A stretch of DNA of 64,000 nt from Sporothrix humicola. Its lineage: Eukaryota > Ascomycota > Sordariomycetes > Ophiostomatales > Ophiostomataceae. The notes under the pieces are model-generated. The model was given only the letters and a program-made list of their open reading frames with translations, ran no database searches and was not told the DNA's origin. The translations under genes and the position numbers were made by a program. Location of the stretch: contig WNYE01000049.1 in the NCBI GenBank assembly GCA_021396245.1, positions 1-64,000 on the forward strand, read 5' to 3'. Shown here piece by piece: positions 45,901-57,225 of this stretch (positions are counted from its first letter, which is position 1; every line of letters starts with the position of its first letter).

Positions 45901-48900
45901 GCAGGCATTGGACCTCCCGCCATCTACAGACAAGTTCTGGAGTGGCCATCTTGACGGCTACCAGCCGACACTCCTGTTCGCCAACAAGTCTGTCAGCGCC
46001 GAGCCGGAAAGTGATGTTTTGACTCAATCTCTCGACCTGCCACTATCCTCAATCCAGAGTCAGGTACAAGGTCTTGGCTACTCCCTTTTGACCGCCTGCC
46101 AGGCCGCTTGGGCCGCCACAATGGGCATCCTCCTCCGGACGGACGACATTTGCTTTGGCAACGTCTACAACGGCCGGTCTGTTGCCGTCGAGGATGTCGA
46201 CCGGCTGGTGGCCCCGTGCTTCAACACGTTGCCCGTCCGGGCCAATCTTTCCCTCTTAACATCCAACCGCGACCTGCTGTCCTACTTCCAGGACCTGAAC
46301 CCAGATCTGCTTCTCCACCAATTTACGCCCCTGAGACACATCCAGCGGCAGCATAGCAATGGTCGTCGACTATTTGACAGCCTGCTCCTCCTGCAACAGC
46401 CATCACGTCCTCTCGACAAGAACATATGGACACTAGAGCGCGACGACGGCGAGATGGATGTAAGTTGTGGCCACAGAAATGAAAAACCTTATGTTTGGAC
46501 AATTGCTAACATCAACAGTTACCCATCGTTTTTGAGCTTGTGCCCAACAACGGCGAGGACAAGATTGAGGCCCACCTCCACTATGACAAGTATGTATCTT
46601 CTGGCTTGAAAATTCAACAAGAAGGTATTCCGCTAACATGGTATATACAAATCTTCACAAACGAGGCTCCTCCCCTTGTTGTCGAGCTGTTCAGCAGCAT
46701 CCTGACAATGCTCCTCCAATTTTCGTCATCCCACATCCCAGGACGCAATGACTTGCCTCAGTCGCTACAAGACAGTCTCCAGAACTTGCACCTTGAAGTA
46801 GAGGCACCTCGGGATGACAACAACGACGGCGAGCTCGCCAGCAACACCAACCAGTCTGTCGAGATCTGGTCACACACCGAGTCCACCATCCGGGCTGTTC
46901 TCTCCCAGCTCGCCAGCGTGCCCGCCGACAAGATCCGCCGCGACACGACAATATACCGCCTTGGCCTCGACAGTGTCCGCGCCGTCCAGGTGGCATCGGC
47001 TCTCCGCAAACAGGGCCTGCAGGTGTCGGCCGTCGATGTCATGGAACATCCGAGCTGCATGGCCCTAGCCAGTTTTTTGGCGCCTCCTCCGCCTCCAGCG
47101 ACACTTTTCGGCACCATCACGACTGCCAACGGATCCGAATTCATGACGTCGGTCACGTCGGATATGAATGTGCACACGCCGCCGAGCTCGTCGGCGTCTG
47201 CTGCATCGCCCGTGTCGCTCGAGCCGCAGACACTAGACTTTGAAGCCTTCCGTGCAGCTGCTCGTCCCGTCCTTGACAAGAACGGCTTCTTCTTGGATGA
47301 TGACATTGAGGCTGTCCTTCCCTGCACTCCTCTCCAGGTCGGCCTGCTCACTGAATTTGTCCGCTCCAAGGGCAAGCACTACTTCAACTTTATTACATTT
47401 GAGAGTACAGCCGGTCTTGACGGTCAAGTTTGGGAGAGTGCATGGAAGCATGCCGCGTCTACAATCCCTATGCTACGTACTGGTTTCATCAGCATGGATG
47501 GTGCTGGAGATAATGATGGAGATGATGATGCTTTCAGCGGCCTGTCTCCATATGCCATGATCCAAATTACACCCGAGTCGATAGCACACCAGTCGCGCGT
47601 TGTCCGTGTCGAGGAGAACAACACTTTCGACCTTGCCGCATGGAAGGTTGAGGCAACTGCCCAAGCTCTCCACGATCTCCAGCTCCCACCATGGCAAGTT
47701 GTGATCGTTGAAGGCCATCAGGGCCAGGGCGTGGCCTGCCACCTCGCCATCCACCACGCTTTGTATGATGCACACAGCCTGCGGAGACTGCTGGACGACG
47801 TCGCCGGGTCCATTAAAAATGGAAGTGCCACTGAGCAGGAGAGGGAGCGTGCACAAGCCCCGACGACCGCCGCCGTCGTGTCTGACATTATCCACCAAGT
47901 CGCAACCCTGACCGGCCCGTCATCATCCATTGCCAGTCTGTGGAGAGAGAAGAGCGCCCACACGGTTGTCAACAGTTTCCCAGTGTTGACTCCTCTAAAG
48001 GAGCTGCCTGGACATGGGGTCCTGTCAAGATCGTCATCTCAATCGCTGGGCAGACTGCAGGCTGCGGTCAAGAACGCCGGCTTCACGATGCATGCTGTCC
48101 TCCAGGCGGCCTGGACGCGCATCCTGTCGTCGTATGTCGGCGACGCCTCGGTCGTCTTTGGCGCCGTCCTGTCGGGCCGCAACACAGATACCATTGAACG
48201 CTCCGTCTTCCCGTGCATTTCGACGCTGCCTGTGGTCGCCCAGAACAACGCCAGCAACCGATTGCTCGTCGAACAGCTGATGGACGCCAACATTTTGCTG
48301 CACAAGTCGCAGCATGTCCCCCTGCGCCAGATCCAAAGATGGCTCGGCCAGCCGGATGCCCGGCTGTTTGACACGCTCGTTGTGTATCAGAGCTCCGGCA
48401 CGGGTCCCAGCTCCGACTATTATCCGTGGTCGGTCGTCGACGAGCAGGCAGTGGTTGACTATCCCGTGTCGATCGAGGCTATCACCGAACTGCCCGACCA
48501 GCCTTTGCTATACCAAATCACGTTTGACACCGGCGTCCTGCCAACAGAGCATGCCTCTGTCCTGCTGGGACAACTCGATGCCATTGTCAACCACATTGCC
48601 ACCCATCCTGACGGCAGCGAAGACGATCTCGTCGCTTCGAGCCCAGAGCTATACAGCATACTGCCGCCCAGCGCACAAGAATTGCCGTCGGACGTCAAGC
48701 TGCTGCACGAGTTTGTCGAGCGGCAGGCCGAGCTGCGGCCGACAAAGACAGCCCTTCAGTTTGTCACGGCCTTTGACGAGAGTGCAGGCGGTGTGCCAGT
48801 CAGCAAAGAATGGTCGTTCCGAGAACTCAATGCCCGCGGTAATCAGGTTGCTAGTATTGTGTCTAAGCACGCAGAGCCTGAATCAATTGTGGCCGTCTGT

Positions 48901-51900
48901 TTTGACAAGTGTCCCGAGGCGTTCTTTGCCATCCTGGGCATCCTGAAAGCCGGGTGTGCCTACCTTGCCCTCGATCCCGGTGCACCATCCGCTCGCAAAG
49001 AATTCATCCTCCAGGATGCAGGAGCACCACTGCTCCTCACGGACTCATCCAAGGCCACAGCTTCCGTCACTGATGGTGGATTGTCCGATATTGCTGACGG
49101 TGTCAAGGTCCTCGCCATTGACGAGGCGTCGTTGTCTACTAGCAAAGTTACGTCTTTCACGAGTGCTCGTCCAACAGTCCCCAGCGACGTCTGCTACTGC
49201 CTCTACACGTCTGGCACGACCGGCACGCCAAAGGGCTGCGCTATCACCCACGAGAATGCTGTCCAGTGCATGCTCGCCTTCCAAGAGCTCTTTCGCAACC
49301 ATTATGACACCAACACCTCCCGCTGGCTCCAGTTCGCCTCCTTCCACTTTGACGTCGCCGTCCTCGAGCAGTACTGGACCTGGTCTGTCGGCATGACCCT
49401 GGTCGGCGCCCCCCGAGACTTGATTTTGGAGGATCTGGCCGGTACCATCTCGCGCCTCGACATCACGCACATCGACCTGACGCCCAGCCTAGGTCGTCTG
49501 CTCGACCCTGCCGACGTCCCCAGTTTATGCAGGGGCGTCTTTATCACAGGCGGCGAGCCCCTCAAACAGGAAATGCTTGACCCCTGGGGCCCCACCGGCG
49601 CCGTCCACAACTTTTATGGCCCGACCGAAGCCACCATCGGCGTCACGTCCTACCCGCAGGTCCCGCAAAACGGCCGGGCCTCCAACATTGGCCGCCAATT
49701 TCCCAACGTGGGCACCCTCGTGTTCCGGCCGGGCACACAGACGCCTGTCCTGCGCGGAGGCGTCGGCGAGCTCTGCGTGTCCGGCAAACTTGTCGGCAAG
49801 GGCTACCTGAACAGAGAGGAACTCACCAATGAGCGTTTCCCGCCGCTGGAAGATGTCTACCGTAGAGACCACGGCGACCGAGCCTACCGCACGGGCGATT
49901 TAGTTAGGATGCTGCACGACGGCTGCTTCGACTTCTTGGGCCGCGCCGACGACCAGGTCAAACTGCGCGGCCAGCGGCTCGAGATTGGCGAGATCAACCA
50001 CGCCATCCGTCTCGGGCTGGGCGAGAGCGTCGGCGACGTGGCCACCCTTGTCATTCGGGACGAAGAGAACAAAAAGGACTTTCTCGTGTCGTTTGTCGTC
50101 GTGGATGAGGAGGGAGATCCTACTGACAGTGTGCCCCTCTCCTCCCGAGTGCAGAATGCCTGCCGTGAGCGCCTCCCCGGCTACATGGTCCCGACGTATG
50201 TCGTGCAGCTTGCCAGCATCCCGCTGTCACCAAACAACAAGGCCGACGGCAAGGAGCTGAAGCGGTTCTTCAACAGCCTGACGCCCGACGAGCGGATGCG
50301 CACAACGGGGGCGGCCGGCACGGCCGTGTCCACGTCAATAAATACTCCCGGTGCCACCTCCATTGGTGACCACCCTACTGGCAAGATTGTGATCCAGGTC
50401 CTGCACAAGTTGGGCCTACTCGACCCCAAGGACAACGAGTTGGCCCCCCATACAAGCATTTTCGAGCTCGGCATCGACTCCGTCTCGGTCCTCCGGTTTG
50501 CCCGCGCGCTCAAACGGGCTGGTCTGCCATCGGCCACGCCGTCTGTCATTTTGGCACATCCAAACATGGGCGATCTGGTGGCCGTCCTGCACGATACACA
50601 GAAGAAGCAATCATCTTCCATCGGCTCCGTCCTCGAGGCCCAGCTGCTGGTCGACGCCTGCCAGCACCGCAACCGAACAAGAGTTTGCCAGGTCCTTGGT
50701 GTTCAGTCCGATCAGATCGAGTACATTGCGCCCTGCTCTGCCCTGCAGCAGGGCATCATTTCTCGCGCTCGCTCTGGACCAGAGCACAAGGACACGTACT
50801 TTAATGCCTTCCACTTTGAGCTCGCCGGTACAACATCGGTGGACAGACTGCGGGATGCATGGAGCGCCGTTGTTGACAATAATGCCATACTTCGAACACG
50901 ATTTGTCGCCACCGGAGACGGATTTGTTCAGGTTTCACTCAAGCCGACTGCTGCTAACCTTCCATGGATACACTTGGATCACGACGAAGATGCCAATATT
51001 GACAACGCTCTCAAGGAACAATACAGGGCGTGGGTCGATGCTAACCAAGACGATGCCATTGCCAGCCCATTACAGCTTGTCTCGATCAGACACGGAGAGA
51101 AGCATACACTTGTCCTCCACATCTTCCACGGCCTCTACGATGCCTCCAGTCTTGACCTTGTTCTCAGTCAAGTAGTAGAGGCGTATAACAACACCGTCCC
51201 AGCGTCGTCTGGCCCAACCTTCCTGGACGCTCTAGTCCACGGCCCCCTCCGCAACCACAACACCAGTCGTCCATTCTGGGAGTCTCACCTCAAGGGCTGG
51301 CAGTCTTCTGCAGCCCAGCCTCTACAGCCACTTGCCGCTTCTCAAGAAACTGTGCCTGACATTGGCATCAGCCTCGTCCTCCCGTTTGCCGCCGTCGAAC
51401 ATCTCCGCGTCAGCCTCGGTGTCTCCCATGCAGCCCTCGTCCAAGCTCTCTGGGTGTCCGCTCTCCAAAAGACTGTCTACAATGCACATGCCGGCATCCC
51501 CCTCGGTCTCGTCTTGTCGGGCCGCACCATGGACGATCTTGACGGGGCCGAACAAGTCGCCGGACCGCTGTTCAACACTCTACCATTCTTTGCACACGTC
51601 TCCAACATGTCTTGGGCTGAGCTCGCCCAGGCCTGCCATGCTTTCGGCATTGCCTCGCTTCCCTTCCAGCAGACACCGCTGCGGGATATTCAGAAATGGT
51701 GCTCTAGCGGGCAGCCACTATTTGATGTCTTGTTTTCTTTCCACCTAGGCGATGAGTCTGCCCCGAACCAAAATCTATGGACACAGTCTGAGCCAGACGT
51801 GCATGCAGACTACCCCCTGGCTCTGGAGGCCGTCCTGACACCCGCGTCGTCTGCATCGTCTTTGCTACTCCTGAAACTGTTCCTCGTTGCCAAAAGTGGC

Positions 51901-54900
51901 CTTGAAATTTCTGGACAGCTCAACAGCGTTCTTGATGCTTTTGGAGATGCACTGGAAGCCATGTCAAAAGATCCTTCCTCGCCGGCTTTTGATGGTATCA
52001 GCTCATTTGTTCCGACAAAGATCCCAGAGCCCGCTGCAGCACCTGCCAGCACCACCAAGGATAGCTCAACCAGCAAGACCTCATTTGCGTGGAACGACAC
52101 GGCCACGACTCTCCGGACAGCCATTGCCGCTCTGGCCGGCGTGCCCGACGATGCCGTCCAAGAGACAACCACGCTCATCGAGCTCGGCCTCGACAGCGTC
52201 GACACCATCAAACTGTCGGCCCGTTTACGTGCAGCCGGCACCCGCCTAACCAACAGCCAGCTCGTCCGGGGGCAGACTATTGTGGCATTCCTGGACATTA
52301 TCGGTGCCAACAGTGACAATGCAAACAAGAGGGGTGATGTCGATTCCTCCTCTTCTCCCGACAGCCTCGCAGCAACATCGGCTGCTCTCCACGACTACTT
52401 TGTCAAGAACGGCCGCGACCTGTCGTCCATTTCCCACCTTCTGCCGCCAACGCCGCTGCAAGAAGCCATGGTCGCCGACATGATCCAATCTGACTTTGCG
52501 CTGTATTTCAACAATGACATTCTCGAAATTGCACCAGAAGTCGATGTTGTTCAACTCAAAGCTGCATGGGCGTCTGTCATTGCCAAACATGCCATTTTAA
52601 GAACAGTCTTCTTCAATATCGACAGTCCCGACTTTGACATTGCCTACTGCCAGGCCGTCAAGACGTCTGTGAAGTGTATCACTGAACACCAGGTGGCTAC
52701 CAAGGACGACCTCTCCAAGATTGCCGACAATGCCAAACAGCTGGCCATCCAAGGTGAAGGCGAGTCTGGCCTCTTCCAGCTGTCGTTTGTCCAGACCGTC
52801 GACACAGATCGGTGGTACCTTGTCCTCTCCATCTCACACGCACTTTACGACGGCTGGTCGCTCGACCTTCTTCATCGCACAGTCGAGGCTGCCTACCACA
52901 ATGGCGATGATACCTCTTCTCCATCTCCTCCCGCCTACATCAACCAGCTCGGCCGCATCCTACAGTCCTCTGGCTCACAAGCAGACACTTTCTGGAAGAG
53001 TTTCCTCGACGGCGCACAACCAACGCATGTCCAGAAGCTACCGACGTCCACCTTGACTGTCCAATCCACCAAGATGGTCATCCGTCTCGAGTCGACTTCG
53101 GCCGTCTCTGTGGCCGACCTCCAGGCATTTAGTAGACAACACGCCGCCAGCATCCAAGTCATTGGCCAGGCCTGCTGGGCCGCCGTCCTGTCGTCCCTCA
53201 CGAAATCGCTCGACCTGCTCTTTGGCGTCGTCTTGTCGGGCCGTGACTTGGACGGAGCCGACAACACCATCTTCCCCACCATGAACACAGTTCCTATCCG
53301 CGTCGTCCTGCACGGTAGCACGCCCGACCTCCTCCATTACATGCAGACCAACATGGGCAGCGTCGGCGAGCACCAGTATTATCCGTTGCGCAAAGCCCAG
53401 CGGGCGGTCGCCAGAATTGCAGGGGGCGACAGCGCCGAGTCCGGCATCTTCAACACTCTGTTCATCCTGCAAAAGAGGCTGGACCAAGAAGCGACGGGCG
53501 ACAGCGTGTTGACAACATCCATTGGCGGCGCTTCCGACGTTGAGTACCCCATCTGTGTCGAGATGGAGCTTGTCCATGACGCCAACCAAAACAAGGACGC
53601 CATTGTTTGGAGGACGGCCTGCGACCAAGCATATGTGACAAGACACGGTGCTGCACGGCTGCTCCACCAGCTCGACACGGCCCTCCTCTTCATGGTCAAG
53701 TCGGGGCCAACCAGCGTTCTTTCCTTTGACAACGACGGCGTCTCCGTCTGTGGACTGCCGCCGTTCACTCCCAATATGCAGAGGGAAGTGAAGATGGCCA
53801 GCCATGATGAGCCAGAAGAACCGGTCACGGACGACAGTGATTGGACACCCGATGAGCTCGCCATCCGCGAAGTCCTGTCGGCCGTCTCCGGTACGCCCGA
53901 ATCCGCCATCCAGCGCACCGGCCAGACCCTGTACCACCTCGGCCTCGACTCCATCAGTACAATCAAAGTGAGCACGCTCCTCAAGAAGCAAAAGGGGATC
54001 GCGCTGGGCGTGCGGGCTCTGCTGGGCGCCGCCTCGATTCAAGAGGTGGCCACTCTGGCGAAGAGACAAAAAATTGCGGAACAGCCGCCAAATCAGTCGG
54101 CGCCGTCCATCATCTCACCGGAACAAATCAATGCAGCCCTCCAAACAGCCAACATCTCCCCCTACGACGTCCAGACAGTCCTGCCCGCCACAGCAATGCA
54201 GGTCCACATGGTCAGCGTCTGGCAAAATACGAATGGTGACATCTTCTTCCCTACTTTCAGCTACCGCCTCAAGTCAACAAATCCATCCACACTCAGTCTC
54301 CAGGGAGTCTACAATGCATGGTCCCAGTTGGTGGCTGAACAGCCCATCTTGCGCACCGTCTTCTTGGTGCCCGCTGAAGATGCCGGTGTTCCTCTCCTTC
54401 AGGCAGTCATCCGTACAAAGACGCCGCCTGCGCTGGACAATACGAAATCAACACAAGAATGGCCCGCTCTTGGAGACTCTACCACGCCGTCCTTTGCAAC
54501 TCTGTCCGTCACACAAGAGACAATTGACAGCCAGCCCTCCTTCCTCCTCACACTCCGTATTCATCATGCACTCTACGATGCTGTGAGTTTGGAGACGCTT
54601 CTCAGCCGGTTCAAACAGCTCATCAACAACCCAGCGCCCGACAATATCAAGGCCACTTCTACAGCCTGGGAGCAGTCGGTATCTCGCCAGCTGTCAAAAT
54701 CCACCACCGACAGCAACAAGAAGTTCTGGACAGAGTACTTTGCTGGTGCAAATCTGCCGTCGACCACTGCAGCGCCTGAGTACAACGGCCGCGCCTCCTG
54801 TTACCGACCCGCCGCCCTCGACAATGTTGCCCACCTCAAAGTTGTGGCAGCTTCCCTCGGCGTCGGCCTCCAGAGTCTCGTCTTTGCTGTCTACGCGAGG

Positions 54901-55476
54901 ACGTTGGCCATGACCGAAAACGAAGACGTCGTCTTTGGCGTCTACCTTGCCAACCGTGATGAGACCGAGGGTGACGACCACCTCGCCGCCTACCCAACAC
55001 TCTGTCTCGTGCCGCTGCTCGTCCGCTCACCATCTCAGCGCAGCCTGACCGATGTGGCAGCCCAGATCCAGGCGGATCTACACGCGTTGTCCGCGCCCCC
55101 GTCTCCTTCTGCTGCGGCACCCCTCACAGCCAGCCTCTGGGAGATCCAGCAGTGGACCGGCGTCACCGTCGACTCGTTTGTCAACTTCCTTCCCGGGGAA
55201 GAGGCAAACAGCGGCGAGACAGGGGTTGAACTAGAGATGGTCGAGAGCACTGAGCAAATGATAGTACCCTCTCCCTCCTCCTACCCTGCCCTCGCTCCTA
55301 ACCGCGTCCGCGGGGCCTACGTGGATGCCGTCGACGTAGAAATGGCTGTTCGGGACGACCGCCTGGATATTGGCATGTTTGGGTCAAAGAGCCGGCTACG
55401 TGATTATGCTGGATCACAGAAGATGGTGGACGAAATCGTCAAGGCTCTAAAGGAAGAGCTTATAGCGAAGGAGTGA
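39971..55476 (+). CDS. sidC: Ferrichrome/ferricrocin-type siderophore NRPS
   Basis: Exon 1 39971-46459, intron 46460-46518 (GTAAGT, CTAAC, AACAG), exon 2 46519-55476; 5,148 residues. It assembles a cyclic hydroxamate hexapeptide from acyl-hydroxyornithine (AHO) and neutral amino acids. Domains by approximate residue: A1 40-590; T1 (GLDSLK 624); C1 (HHAVYDG 827); A2 1150-1655; T2 (1729); C2 (HHAVYDG 1936); T3 (GLDSVR 2312); C3 (HHALYDA 2575); A3 2885-3390; T4 (GIDSVS 3481); C4 (FHGLYDA 3699); T5 (GLDSVD 4053); C5 (SHALYDG 4270); T6 (GLDSIS 4638); C6 (HHALYDA 4846). All six T domains keep the phosphopantetheine serine. There is no thioesterase, as usual for fungal NRPSs that cyclise through a terminal C domain. 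The N-terminus LSVLNPEPRKLPGPELLHLLV is SidC-like. A72-76 nt stretch at 46590-46665 may be a second intron. It is cytosolic and probably iron-regulated. Confidence 0.93.
46590..46665 (+). other. Possible unspliced or alternative second intron of the NRPS gene
   Basis: Starts GTATGTATCT, has CCGCTAACATGG as a good branch site and ends ACGAG. The encoded residues (YVSSGLKIQQEG and following) do not fit the end of a condensation domain. Removing 46594-46665 (72 nt) keeps the frame and restores HYDKY-APPLVVEL, but the GAG acceptor is unusual. Because the frame is open through it, the CDS above is given without this intron. Confidence 0.4.
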
Positions 55477-57225
55477 AGATATTGGTCTATGACATGGTTT
55501 TCTGTTTGATTTTTACTTTCATATCATTTTGTGTTTCTGTTCTTTTTTTGTTTTTTGCACGTCTATTTTTCTTTTACTTACTTCGTGGCATTTTCTTCTT
55601 TTATTATTCTTAAAAAATTAAAACAATCTCTTCCTCTTACACAAAATAAACCCAAAATGATCCACAATATCTACACTATTCTTTCTCATACAATTCAGTC
55701 ATAAAACAAAAAGCCTCGCCATACAGCTGGACTCTGGTGAAGAAGAAAATGCTTTTCTGCCAACATACGTCATTGTGCAGATGCGACTGTTTAGTGCCGG
55801 TGAGTTAGGCAGTTTTTTTTTAGCGTTGATACGTCCAATCTCTAGCGTGCTTTGATGACTTACAGGCGGTAGTGACGATACGATCCACGATATCGTCGGC
55901 TTTAGATTGCTTTCAATGTCGCATTCGGTGAAAGTCTGTGTTATTTGCCTCATTGCCAAATAAGATTGGGCATCGCAGTTCAGTCAAGGTCTGACCAGGT
56001 CAGGTCGAGACACGTTCACGGTCTAGAACAATTCGACGGTCAGGCACCTTTCACCTTGTCAAGATTTTGTCTCGCCCCAACCGCCCAACGTCCACTAAAA
56101 AGTCCTAAACCCGTATCGCTAGCAGCCTGATGGTTCGAAAGCAAAAAGAACCGTCGCCACTCGGGTCGGCAAGTCCCATCGTCGGGCGCCTTTGTCTTTG
56201 TTTTGAAGCCCGTTTTTTGGAGCGAGCCGGGCATTTTGAATTGGCGGTAGATTTGTTGACATCAAAGGATGACTCCAAACTGGACAGCCTGCCAGTCAAG
56301 CATCAGCCACAGTGAGGAAAGAGGCCACCCAGTGTCTGCCAAAAGACTCGTGACTGCGCCGCAGGCTGCACAACACTGGCCTCATAAAATACGGCCAGTC
56401 AAGCCTTCAGGAGCCCTCCCTGTCTCACCTTCTGACTGGCCATTCGTATTCGTTGCAGAGGTGAGATCGAAATAGAAAATATAATGCCCATGCCGCTGCA
56501 TGCATCTGCGCGCAAAAACACGCTGCAGAATACTTCAGAACTTACACGCTGTGACCTTGTATTACAGCGCTCCACCTACCTGTTGCCCACCCGCCGTCCA
56601 CGACACACCCCTGCACGTTTTGTCTTTCCCCTCCTGCCCCTCATCGCTCCTGCCCTCCTTGTCCTTGGCCTCCTCGGCCTCCCACTCTTTTCCCACTCTC
56701 CTCTCGAGCCACTGTCTCAGTTACTTGCTTTGGGCTGCATCGCTCTGTGTGTCGTCATCGGACCAAGCTCTGGGGCTGAATGCCTGTCGTTCTTTCCCTC
56801 CTCCCACCATCTCTTCGTGTTCTTCTTCCTTCCCCATTCCAACAACCATCAACCATCAGCTTCCTTCCACTTTCTTATCTGCCAACATTTTCCAGCTCCT
56901 TCCTTTCCCATTCCATTTCTGTGCTGGACATTCTCGGCACTCTTTCCCTCTTTCCTTCCTTGCCAGCTTGCCTCGTGTGCTGATCGTCCACACCACTCAA
57001 TTTTGCCTTTTGCCTCGTCAAGCAGGCCTCCACTTGTCAAAGTCCTATCGATACACAGCCTGACGGCCAGCCTACGGGCAACAGCATTCAACAAAACTTA
57101 TTACTCTACTAGTCCCACAACCTTGTCCAAGTGCAACTGCATCTCACATCTGCAGCATCCTACACCCTGCAACTATCCTTCCTATCCTCTTTTCACCACT
57201 TCCAACACACTCACATCCACCCACA
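55477..57225. other. 1.7 kb gene-free region downstream of the NRPS
   Basis: AT-rich 3' flank with AATAAA-like sequence (ACAAAATAAACC near 55640), then the CT-rich promoter/leader of the DUF8035-type gene (56570-57225). No supported gene. Confidence 0.5.
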
